Notes under the pieces: generated by a model
What the model was told of the DNA's origin: nothing
Database searches by the model: none
Seen by the model: the letters and a program-made list of their open reading frames with translations, nothing else
In this document: positions 1-7,273 of the stretch, piece after piece
How the letters are laid out: the number at the start of each line of letters is the position of its first letter
Numbering within the stretch: the stretch's first letter is position 1
Origin: an uncultured Collinsella sp.
GTDB taxonomy: Bacteria; Actinomycetota; Coriobacteriia; Coriobacteriales; Coriobacteriaceae
Length of the DNA: 14,602 nt
Direction: 5' to 3'
Assembly: GCA_900549215.1 (NCBI GenBank)
Contig: URNJ01000032.1
Location: 1 to 14,602, forward strand
Made by a program: the position numbers and the translations under genes

Positions 1-791
1 AGGCCGCGAGCACCATCCGCGATAAACGTCGGCATCGAAGCCTTCTCGCGCAGGGCGTCAAGCGCGGCGTCACCCAGCTCGGCCAGCCACGCGTTAACGG
101 CACGGCTGCGGATATGCGTCTGTGTCACCGAGTCGATCGCCGAATCGGGAATACGTTCGAGCATGGAGTCGGACGCATCGGCAAGCGACTCGTTGATACG
201 GTCGGCAAGGTCGGCGCGCACGCGCTCCAGCTGATCGGACAGACGCCGCCAGCTCGCCAACGAGCATGCCGCGTCGACCATCATCGCGACCGCGGCGATA
301 AAGGCGGACAGCCGCACAATCAGCACCGGCAGATGGCCAAGCAGTCCCAGCAATGCCGGCTCCACTAAACGGCAAATGCACAACGCACCCAAGCCAAACG
401 CGCAGGCCCAGTACAGACAGATGCGTCCGTGCAAGTTAAACGGCAGGTGCGAGTAATCCCAAAAGCGAGCGCCCGTTGTTTTTTCCAACAGCACGCCCAC
501 GCTGTACTCAATCACGCTGCATACGAGCGCTGCAGCGACAAACTGGCTCGGGGCATCCGGAATCCCGCGCAACAGCAGCCAGCAGGCAATGCCGCCCGCG
601 CCATAGATAGGGCAACACGGTCCCAGCAAAAAGCCGCTGTTGGCAAAGCGTCCGTGGTTGAGCATGGCGCAGACTGTCGATTCCCATGCCCAGCCGCAAA
701 AACCGTAGAAGGCAAACGAGAGCACCAGTGCCGAAAGCGGGCAGGCGGCAAGCGTCGCGCCGTCAAAGGACATGTCGATTGCGGTCCCCAC
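1..791 (-). CDS. CmpB-type (PF06541) integral membrane protein, 3' end missing
   Basis: The protein runs off the left edge, and 263 residues are visible. It matches the family called 'putative ABC transporter type IV / CmpB', whose function is unknown. Signatures, counted from the GTG start: FYGFCGWAWES (28-38), GFLLGPCCPIYG (53-64), LLEKTTGARFWDY (101-113) and NLHGRICL (119-126), with hydrophobic helices between and after them. A charged, probably cytoplasmic helical tail begins near residue 185. I chose GTG at 789-791 because an AGGAGAGGG ribosome site lies just before it, inside the end of the upstream gene. An ATG six codons later (771-773) is the alternative. The gene starts 3 bases after the stop of the HD-domain gene, so the two are probably translationally coupled. 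Family membership is confident; the role is not known. Confidence 0.85.
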   Translation of the reverse strand, partial: MGTAIDMSFDGATLAACPLSALVLSFAFYGFCGWAWESTVCAMLNHGRFANSGFLLGPCCPIYGAGGIACWLLLRGIPDAPSQFVAAALVCSVIEYSVGVLLEKTTGARFWDYSHLPFNLHGRICLYWACAFGLGALCICRLVEPALLGLLGHLPVLIVRLSAFIAAVAMMVDAACSLASWRRLSDQLERVRADLADRINESLADASDSMLERIPDSAIDSVTQTHIRSRAVNAWLAELGDAALDALREKASMPTFIADGARG

Positions 792-794
792 CGT

Positions 795-1331
795 CTACCC
801 TCTCCTCTTTTCACTCGATGCTTTACTCACGCTATCGTCCGTCTCGTCCTTGCGCGGCAGGCGGCCGGCGACCGTCTCACGCAGAGCACACCATTTATCC
901 GCCAGACAAACAATCCACGCCTCGCGACACGTCGGCGGCACCGGCACCAGCGGAAACATATGCCGCACGATAATATTCCGCTCGCGCGGCGTCAGCTCAA
1001 AATCTTCCTCGGCACGCGCCAGGGCAAAAAACGGATGTCGAAATCCGTGCAGTCGATGGCTCGGGTCGGGGTCGTGCCAATCATAGAGAAAGTAGTCGTG
1101 CAGCAAGGCCCCGCGCAGCAGCGAGGCACGGTCGATCGAAATGCCAGCACGGCCCAAGTGCTCGGCAAAGGACAGACTTGCCCGTGCCACCGAGGTCACA
1201 TGTGCATAGACCGTCACGTCGCCATGCTGGATAAACTCGCGCGTCAGGTCCAAGCGGCTCGCCTGGGCGAGCTGGCGGGCGGCATCGTCGACCTCGTGCG
1301 CGATTTTCTCGGCACGAACGGCATCGGACAT
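795..1331 (-). CDS. HD-domain phosphohydrolase, small
   Basis: This 178-residue soluble protein has the metal-binding pattern of HD-superfamily hydrolases: His44 (VYAHVTSVA), the His78-Asp79 pair in LLHDYFL, His99 in RHPFFAL, His124 in IVRHMFP, and Asp145 in LADKWCA. Substrates of stand-alone proteins of this class are usually phosphorylated small molecules or nucleotides; this one cannot be assigned. The start at 1331 is preceded by GGAAGGAGG at 5-base spacing. An ATG 15 codons further upstream would put that ribosome site inside the coding region, so it is unlikely. The gene is divergent from the DXS-type gene and coupled to the downstream CmpB-type gene, which suggests co-expression only. 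Confidence 0.85.
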   Translation of the reverse strand: MSDAVRAEKIAHEVDDAARQLAQASRLDLTREFIQHGDVTVYAHVTSVARASLSFAEHLGRAGISIDRASLLRGALLHDYFLYDWHDPDPSHRLHGFRHPFFALARAEEDFELTPRERNIIVRHMFPLVPVPPTCREAWIVCLADKWCALRETVAGRLPRKDETDDSVSKASSEKRRG

Positions 1332-1419
1332 GCTGCCTCCTTCCAGCGGCTCACGGCGGCAAGCCACGGCCTGCACGTATTGAAAAAATCATCATCGAAT
1401 CTATCAGTATGGCATCGGA

Positions 1420-1431
1420 CAAAACGTTTTG
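1420..1431. promoter_or_regulatory. Perfect 12-bp palindrome in the divergent intergenic region
   Basis: CAAAACGTTTTG lies between the divergent HD-domain gene (starts 1331) and the DXS-type gene (starts 1559). It is a perfect dyad and could be an operator serving either promoter. A weak plus-strand promoter (TTGTCG at 1441-1446, then CACATA at 1464-1469) starts just downstream. The match to sigma70 elements is poor, so the promoter is a guess; only the palindrome is directly visible. Confidence 0.35.
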
Positions 1432-1558
1432 CCCCACCAGTTGTCGAATTACCGCGCCGCCGTCACATATCAAACGCCAAAATGTGCGAGACTGTTTTGT
1501 GCAATTGTGCCGGCCGAGGGAGTGCCGGCGCACGATTCGCATGGAGTAACCCACAACG

Positions 1559-3340
1559 ATGCTGCTTACGCAAACGACAACGCCCGAGGACGTCAAGGCT
1601 CTCGACCGCGCCGAGCTTCCGCTGCTCTGCGGCGAGATCCGTCAGGCAATCCTCGAAAGCTCCGCCGCCGTCGGCGGGCACGTTGCCCCCAACTTGGGCG
1701 TCGTTGAGCTTACGGTTGCGCTTCATCGCGTATTTAACTCCCCCATCGACAAGATTGTCTTTGACGTTTCGCACCAGACCTACGCCCACAAGGCGCTGAC
1801 CGGGCGCGCGTACACTTATATCGATCCGGAGCGTTATGGTGAGGCTTCTGGCTTTGCCAATCCCGACGAGTCCGAGCACGACCTGTTCGCCATGGGCCAT
1901 ACCTCGACCTCGGTGAGCTTGGGCTGCGGCCTGGCGCACGCTCGTGACCTGGCGGGCGATGCGTATAACGTCATTACTGTTATTGGCGACGGCTCGCTTT
2001 CGGGCGGCTTGGCGTTTGAGGGCTTTAACAATGCCGCCGAGCTCGACAGCAACCTGATCATCATCGTCAATGACAACGACCAGTCCATCGCCGAGAACCA
2101 CGGTGGCCTCTATCGCAATCTGGCCGAGCTGCGCGCCAGCAACGGCACCTGTGAGCGCAACGTTTTCCGCGCGATGGGGCTCGACTACCGCTATCTGGAC
2201 GCCGGTAACGATGTGTTGGCCCTCGTCGACGCGCTGCAGGAACTGCGCAATATCGATCATCCCATCGTACTGCACGTCTCCACCGCCAAGGGCAAGGGCT
2301 TTGAACCGGCCCAGAGCGACCCCGAGCGCTGGCACCACGTTGGCCCGTTTGACATGGCGACTGGGCGCAAGCTCTGCCCGGGCCATCCGAGCGAGCCTGC
2401 GCCGCGCACCTATGCCGACATTACGGGCGAGGCGCTCAGCGCCGCCATCGAGCACGATCCGCAGGTCGTGGGTATCACGGCCGCCACGCCCTACATCATG
2501 GGCTTTACACCCGAGCTTCGCGCCGCCGCCGGCAAACAGTTCGTCGATGTGGGCATTGCCGAGGAGCACGCCGTGACCTTTGCCACCGCGCTTGCGCGCT
2601 CGGGCGCCAAGCCAGTCTTTGGTGTGTACGGCACTTTTTTGCAGCGCGCCTACGACGAGCTGTGGCACGACCTGTGCCTCAACGATGCCCCCGCAACCAT
2701 CTTGGTGTTTGGCGCGTCGATCTTTGGCACCACATCCGAGACGCACCTCTCGTTCTTTGATATTTCCATGCTGGGCGGACTTCCCAACATGCATTACTTG
2801 GCGCCGGCCTGCATGGAGGAATACCTGTCCATGCTGAGCTGGTCGCTCGACCACCGCGAGCATCCCGTGGCGATCCGCGTACCGGGCATTGGCCTGGTTA
2901 GCCGCTCCGATTTGGCGCCCGCCGAGGACACCGACTACAGCGCCGTTCGCTACAACGTGGTACGCCAAGGTCGCGACGTTGCCGTGCTCGCGCTCGGTGA
3001 TTTCTTTGAGCTGGGCGAGCGCGTGGCAAACCGTCTGGCTGCCGAGCACGGCATCGAGGCCACGCTCGTCAACCCTCGCTTTGCAACCGAGCTCGACCGC
3101 GAGTTCCTCGACAGCCTTGCCGCCGAGCATCGCGTTGTCGTCACCCTCGAGGACGGCATCTTGGACGGCGGCTGGGGCGAGCGCGTGGCGTGCTACCTAG
3201 CCTGCACGCCCATGCGTACGCGCACCTTCGGCATCGCCAAGGGCTTCCCCGACCGCTACGACCCCGACGAGTTGCTCGCTCAGAACGGCATGACGGTCGA
3301 GAACATGGCCGCCGAAACCGTGAGACTACTCAACGAGTAA
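1559..3340 (+). CDS. dxs: 1-deoxy-D-xylulose-5-phosphate synthase-type TPP enzyme (short clade)
   Basis: This 593-residue transketolase-fold protein is clearly DXS-like. It has GGH (39-41), GHTSTS (113-118), the Mg/TPP motif GDGSLSGG (143-150) with Asn-Asp at 171-172, the catalytic Glu335 in GIAEEHAVTF, FLQRAYD (360-366) and a C-terminal transketolase domain. Known DXS enzymes join pyruvate and glyceraldehyde 3-phosphate to start the MEP isoprenoid pathway. This protein is shorter than the usual 620-640 residues because the loop after the Asn-Asp motif is cut by about 35 residues. It also lacks the canonical DRAG..GADG substrate motif (Gly385 and Thr392 instead of Arg and Asp). From memory it resembles the roughly 580-residue Firmicutes 'DXS' clade (PRK12315). 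The start is fixed by an in-frame TAA four codons upstream; the ribosome site GGAG is rather distant (12 bases). A strong terminator follows, so the gene is probably monocistronic. Confidence 0.9.
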   Translation: MLLTQTTTPEDVKALDRAELPLLCGEIRQAILESSAAVGGHVAPNLGVVELTVALHRVFNSPIDKIVFDVSHQTYAHKALTGRAYTYIDPERYGEASGFANPDESEHDLFAMGHTSTSVSLGCGLAHARDLAGDAYNVITVIGDGSLSGGLAFEGFNNAAELDSNLIIIVNDNDQSIAENHGGLYRNLAELRASNGTCERNVFRAMGLDYRYLDAGNDVLALVDALQELRNIDHPIVLHVSTAKGKGFEPAQSDPERWHHVGPFDMATGRKLCPGHPSEPAPRTYADITGEALSAAIEHDPQVVGITAATPYIMGFTPELRAAAGKQFVDVGIAEEHAVTFATALARSGAKPVFGVYGTFLQRAYDELWHDLCLNDAPATILVFGASIFGTTSETHLSFFDISMLGGLPNMHYLAPACMEEYLSMLSWSLDHREHPVAIRVPGIGLVSRSDLAPAEDTDYSAVRYNVVRQGRDVAVLALGDFFELGERVANRLAAEHGIEATLVNPRFATELDREFLDSLAAEHRVVVTLEDGILDGGWGERVACYLACTPMRTRTFGIAKGFPDRYDPDELLAQNGMTVENMAAETVRLLNE

Positions 3341-3341
3341 G

Positions 3342-3379
3342 AAAACCTCCGCAAGGGAAGCATCCCTGCGGAGGTTTTT
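3342..3379 (+). terminator. Rho-independent terminator of the DXS-type gene
   Basis: The 11-bp outer stem AAAACCTCCGC/GCGGAGGTTTT is continued, past a one-base bulge, by AGGGA/TCCCT around an AGCA loop. The T-run TTTTT lies at the 3' edge. It begins two bases after the stop codon. The flanking A-run also allows it to work on the opposite strand. Confidence 0.93.
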
Positions 3380-3393
3380 ATTTTCCCAACTCA

Positions 3394-3616
3394 TTTGTCT
3401 CAATCTGTAACATCTAGGGCCCGAATTCCCGTCTAACTGTTACAGATCGAGACAAGACGTCTTAGTCCCTGACCTTTGTCTCAATCTGTAACAGATTGAG
3501 ACCTTTTGTCCGTCTAACTGTTACAGATCGAGACATTCGAATTCCCCTGAAGAGAAAATCTCAATCTGTAACAGTAAGGACCCATTTCCTCGTCTACCTG
3601 TTACAGATCGAGACAA
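3394..3616. repeat. Array of six 17-bp cores in alternating orientation (three hairpin units)
   Basis: The core TGTTACAGATYGAGACA occurs on the plus strand at 3438-3454, 3519-3535 and 3599-3615. On the minus strand it occurs at 3396-3412, 3477-3493 and 3557-3573 (the last one with two outer-end mismatches). Each minus/plus pair is separated by exactly 25 bases of mostly different sequence ending in CGTCTAAC or CGTCTACC; neighbouring pairs are 22 and 21 bases apart. All minus copies have T and all plus copies C at the variable position. The second unit also holds a self-contained palindrome, GTCTCAATCTG and CAGATTGAGAC around TAA (3479-3503). I see no open reading frame of substance here. The array sits between the DXS terminator and the binding-protein promoter. 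It looks like a REPIN/BIME-type element or a multi-site protein-binding region. Confidence 0.85.
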
Positions 3617-3655
3617 AGCAGCGAGGCATGCCACCACATCTGCAAGAACCACCAC

Positions 3656-3677
3656 AAAGGTGCCTGTCCCTTTTTGG
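3656..3677. repeat. REP-like motif AAAGGTGCCTGTCCCTTTTT
   Basis: GGTGCCTGTCCC with flanking A/T runs resembles the GGGACAGGCACC-type sequences I recall near REP-associated tyrosine transposases and scattered in many bacterial genomes. It is partly self-complementary through its CCACAAAGG and CCTTTTTGG flanks. Only a single copy is present here, and the assignment rests on memory. Confidence 0.35.
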
Positions 3678-3724
3678 TAGGCAGAATAACCCATAAGGCA
3701 AGTATGTTTCTGAGTTATTTCGTG

Positions 3725-3754
3725 TTGACCCATCAGAGCGGGATAGGGTATAAC
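3725..3754 (+). promoter_or_regulatory. Sigma70-type promoter of the amino-acid transporter operon
   Basis: The -35 element TTGACC (3725-3730) is followed after 18 bases by the -10 element TATAAC (3749-3754). This leaves a leader of about 35 bases before the ribosome site AGAAAGG and the ATG at 3798. An imperfect inverted repeat, AATAACCC/GAGTTATT (3685-3692 and 3712-3719), sits just upstream and could bind a regulator. Confidence 0.7.
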
Positions 3755-3797
3755 TCTACTCAACCGCTAGGGATTTTATTGAGAAAGGTGTTCTACC

Positions 3798-4793
3798 ATG
3801 AGCAAGAACCTCTCCCAGCAGGTCGTTCTCGACCGCCGCGGCTTTGTCGCCGCCACCTTCGCAACCGTCGCCGGCCTTGGTCTTGCCGGCTGCTCTGACA
3901 CCAGCGCCGAGGCCGACAAGGGTTCCGCCACCGGCTCCACCAAGGGCTCCGAGGATACCGAGGTTTCCGCTACGCTCGATGCCAAGGCGTTCGACAAGCT
4001 CGTCGACAACGGCCCCAAGGCCGATGACGACGCCATCGCCGCCAGCACCTGGGCCACGGCCGTCAAGGACGCCGGCGTCTTTAAGATCGGTGGCGTTCAG
4101 ACCTCCACGCTCTTCTCCCTCCTCAACGAGAAAGACGGTCAGACCCGCGGCTTCGACGCCGGTATCGCACAGCTCCTGTCCAACTACATTCTGGGCGAGA
4201 ACAAGGTCGAGATCACCCAGGTGACCTCGGACACGCGCGAGTCCGTCCTGCAGAACGGCCAGGTCGACGCCGTCTTTGCCACCTACACCATCACCGACGA
4301 GCGCAAGAAGCTCGTCTCCTTCGCCGGCCCCTACTACTACACCCAGCAGGCCATCCTGGTGCTCGCCGACAACGACGACATCAAGAGCGTCGACGATCTG
4401 GCCGACAAGAACGTCGCCGTCCAGTCCGGCTCCAACGGCCCCGCCATCCTGGAGGAGTTCGCCCCCAAGGCCAGCCAGCAGGAGTTCAAGACCGACGAGG
4501 AAGCCCGTCAGGCACTCCAGCAAGGTCGCGTCGATGCCTACGTCATCGATAACAACATGCAGCAGAGCGCCCTGGTCCGCGAGCCCGGTAAGTACAAGAT
4601 CGCCGGCAAGCCCTTCGGCAGCAAGGAGCCCTATGGCATCGGCCTGCCGCTCGATTCCGACGGCGTCGCCTTCGTCAACGACTTCCTTAAGAAGATCGAG
4701 GACGACGGCACCTGGACCGAGCTGTGGCAGATCTGCATTGGCGACCGTACGGGCGACACTAATGTTCCCGAGCTGCCCGAGGTCGGCGCCTAG
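3798..4793 (+). CDS. Polar amino-acid ABC transporter, substrate-binding lipoprotein
   Basis: A 331-residue family-3 solute-binding protein (SBP_bac_3). The N-terminus reads DRRGFVAATFATVAGLGLAGC: a twin-arginine pair (residues 13-14), a hydrophobic stretch and a lipobox ending at Cys32. It is therefore likely a lipoprotein exported by Tat, or possibly by Sec. A low-complexity Ser/Thr/Gly/Asp linker (about 33-60) precedes the binding domain. The domain shows the usual family pattern: early IGGVQTSTLFSLLN, GFDAGIAQLL (118-127), QVDAVFATYTIT, then GRVDAYVIDN. It captures a polar amino acid, glutamate or glutamine type by family and context, and delivers it to the two permeases. Codon use is strongly biased to C-ending codons, more than in neighbouring genes, which fits high expression. 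A promoter is directly upstream and a hairpin follows the gene. Confidence 0.92.
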   Translation: MSKNLSQQVVLDRRGFVAATFATVAGLGLAGCSDTSAEADKGSATGSTKGSEDTEVSATLDAKAFDKLVDNGPKADDDAIAASTWATAVKDAGVFKIGGVQTSTLFSLLNEKDGQTRGFDAGIAQLLSNYILGENKVEITQVTSDTRESVLQNGQVDAVFATYTITDERKKLVSFAGPYYYTQQAILVLADNDDIKSVDDLADKNVAVQSGSNGPAILEEFAPKASQQEFKTDEEARQALQQGRVDAYVIDNNMQQSALVREPGKYKIAGKPFGSKEPYGIGLPLDSDGVAFVNDFLKKIEDDGTWTELWQICIGDRTGDTNVPELPEVGA

Positions 4794-4881
4794 GCAGCGA
4801 GTCCAGTAACGGCCGCTGCGAAACCATACGGAAACGCACGATGCGCTTTATTGCGCTAAACTGTTTCCTCACTGAGTTGTC

Positions 4882-4910
4882 GGGGCTTCCGTACACACGG
4901 GAGCCCCTTT
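4882..4910 (+). terminator. Hairpin between binding-protein and permease genes
   Basis: GGGGCTTCCGT (4882-4892) pairs with ACGGGAGCCCC (4897-4907), with one G-U pair and an ACAC loop, and TTT follows. The short U-tract suggests partial termination or protection of the upstream mRNA's 3' end. Either would make binding protein more abundant than permeases, a common arrangement in ABC importer operons. The rest of the 138-base gap holds no gene. Confidence 0.75.
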
Positions 4911-4931
4911 CCTTATCGGCAGGAGGTCCGC

Positions 4932-5591
4932 ATGAGTCTCTCCGAGCTCTGGTCGCTCTATGGCCAGAACTATATCGACGCGCTGCTAGCAACCTGGGGC
5001 ATGACGCTTGAGTCGTTTGTCATCGCCATGGTACTGGCCGTCGCCGTCACCGTAATGCGCGTGTCGCCGCTCAAGCCGCTGCGCGTCTTTGGCGACCTGT
5101 ATGTTCAGGTCTTCCGTAACATCCCCGGCATCGCACTGCTCATCATCGTCGTCTATGCGCTGCCGCCGCTCAAGGTCGTCCTGCCCTACCGCGCCTGCGT
5201 TATCGTCGCCACAGTCCTTTTGGGCTCGGCCTTTGGCTCCGAGAACTTTATGAGTGGCATCAACACCGTCGGTGTCGGCCAGGTGGAAGCCGCCCGCTCG
5301 CTCGGCATGAGCTTCAGCCGTATCCTCGCCAAGATCGTGATTCCGCAGGCACTACGCTCGAGCGTGCTGCCCATGACCAACCTCTTTATCGCCGTCATGC
5401 TCACTACCGCCTTGGGCAGCCAGGTGCCGCTTAAGCCGCAAGAGCTTACCGGCGTGGTGAGCTACATCAACACGCGCTCGCTCGGCGGCGTCGCCGCGTT
5501 CTTTATCTCGGCACTCGGCTACCTGGGCACGGCCTTTGTGGTGAGCCACATTGGCAACTACATCGATAAGAAGGTGAGGATCCTCCGATGA
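4932..5591 (+). CDS. Polar amino-acid ABC transporter permease (first subunit)
   Basis: A 219-residue inner-membrane subunit of the HisM/GluC class with about five transmembrane helices. FRNIPGIALL (61-70) matches the conserved arginine/proline segment after the second helix. The EAA loop GVGQVEAARSLGMSF...IVIPQALR (115-142) is the coupling helix that contacts the ATPase. The length is normal for the family. The start is well supported by AGGAGGT 4-5 bases before the ATG. The next gene's ATG overlaps this stop codon (ATGA), so the two permeases are translationally coupled and very likely form a heterodimer. Confidence 0.92.
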   Translation: MSLSELWSLYGQNYIDALLATWGMTLESFVIAMVLAVAVTVMRVSPLKPLRVFGDLYVQVFRNIPGIALLIIVVYALPPLKVVLPYRACVIVATVLLGSAFGSENFMSGINTVGVGQVEAARSLGMSFSRILAKIVIPQALRSSVLPMTNLFIAVMLTTALGSQVPLKPQELTGVVSYINTRSLGGVAAFFISALGYLGTAFVVSHIGNYIDKKVRILR

Positions 5592-6421
5592 GCAAGCATT
5601 CCTCCCCTGCACTCACCATGCGCGATGCGCTCTACGAGGCTCCCGGCCCCAAGATGCGCGCCAAGATTCGCATCGGCACCGCCATCTCACTCGTCGCCGT
5701 CGCCGCACTCGTCGTCCTCGTGCTGCAGCGCTTTTATGTGACCGGTCAGCTTTCGGTCCACTATTGGTATTTCTTTACGCACCTCTCCACCTGGAAGTTT
5801 CTGCTTGCTGGCTTTGAAGGTACCGTCAAGGTCGCGCTCACCGCAGGCGCCATCGCGCTGGTGCTGGGCTTAGCCCTTATGCTCGGCCGCACCAGCGACA
5901 TTAAGCCGCTGCAGCTGGTCTGCCGCGTGCTCACCGATTTCTTCCGCGGCGTTCCGAGCCTCCTGTTCATCTACTTCTTCTTTTTGGTGCTGCCCCAGTA
6001 CAAGATCGCGCTGCCGTCGTTTTGGATGCTCACGCTCCCCGTCGCGCTCGCCGCAGCCGGCGTACTCGCCGAAATCTTCCGCGCCGGCGTCAACGCCGTA
6101 CCGCGCGGCCAGGTCGAAGCCGCTCAGGCGCTCGGTCTCTCCAAGGCTAAAATCACCTTTAAAATCGTGTTACCACAGGCGATTCGGTTTATTATTCCGT
6201 CGTTGATTTCGCAGCTCGTGGTCGTAGTCAAAGACACCACCGTCGCCTATGTGGTGAGCTACCCCGACCTCATGCAAAATGCCCGCGTGCTCATTACCAA
6301 CTACGACGCCCTCGTGTCGGTCTACCTGGTTATCGCGGTCATCTACATCCTCATCAACGTCGCGATCAACAAGGCCGCTGTCTATGTTTCGCACAAGACC
6401 GGCGCGACCATCATCCGCTAA
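5588..6421 (+). CDS. Polar amino-acid ABC transporter permease (second subunit)
   Basis: A 277-residue HisM/GluD-class permease. It has an N-terminal extension of about 70 residues with an extra membrane helix (about 30-48). The core then shows FFRGVPSLLF (118-127), an EAA loop VPRGQVEAAQALGLS...IVLPQAIR (171-200) and the conserved KDT (215-217) typical of this class. The ATGA overlap with the preceding permease and the ATPase gene 36 bases downstream place it in one operon. The longer N-terminus resembles the second permease of actinobacterial glutamate importers (GluD); that comparison is from memory. Confidence 0.92.
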   Translation: MSKHSSPALTMRDALYEAPGPKMRAKIRIGTAISLVAVAALVVLVLQRFYVTGQLSVHYWYFFTHLSTWKFLLAGFEGTVKVALTAGAIALVLGLALMLGRTSDIKPLQLVCRVLTDFFRGVPSLLFIYFFFLVLPQYKIALPSFWMLTLPVALAAAGVLAEIFRAGVNAVPRGQVEAAQALGLSKAKITFKIVLPQAIRFIIPSLISQLVVVVKDTTVAYVVSYPDLMQNARVLITNYDALVSVYLVIAVIYILINVAINKAAVYVSHKTGATIIR

Positions 6422-6457
6422 CGCTTTACCATTTCGAGTCATAAGGAGCCGAGCACC

Positions 6458-7222
<765 letters not shown>

Positions 7223-7273
7223 CCAGACCGTCCACCCGCCCGCCATGCCCATCCAAACTCGAAAGCCGCAACC

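Noticed and set aside
1500..1545. Possible leader hairpin before the DXS-type gene (GTGCCGGC and GCCGGCGCAC)
   Set aside because: The stem needs a two-base bulge and there is no recognisable riboswitch core or U-run. It is too weak to call.
429..1799. Long plus-strand frame of 456 codons across the HD-domain gene region
   Set aside because: It runs antisense to two recognisable genes and through the divergent promoter region, then overlaps the DXS start. No family features are visible.
1463..3130. Long open frame of 555 codons on the minus strand opposite the DXS-type gene
   Set aside because: Translation shows only low-complexity Ala/Arg/Val-rich sequence without domains. It is the antisense shadow of a GC-rich gene whose own frame is unmistakably DXS.
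3394..3616. CRISPR array
   Set aside because: The cores are only 17 bp and alternate in orientation, there are just six copies, and no cas genes are near. The spacing is regular but the layout is that of paired inverted repeats.
3521..3763. Minus-strand frame of 80 codons in the repeat region
   Set aside because: It begins inside the binding-protein promoter and reads through the REP-like motif and repeat array. There is no supporting ribosome site or family.
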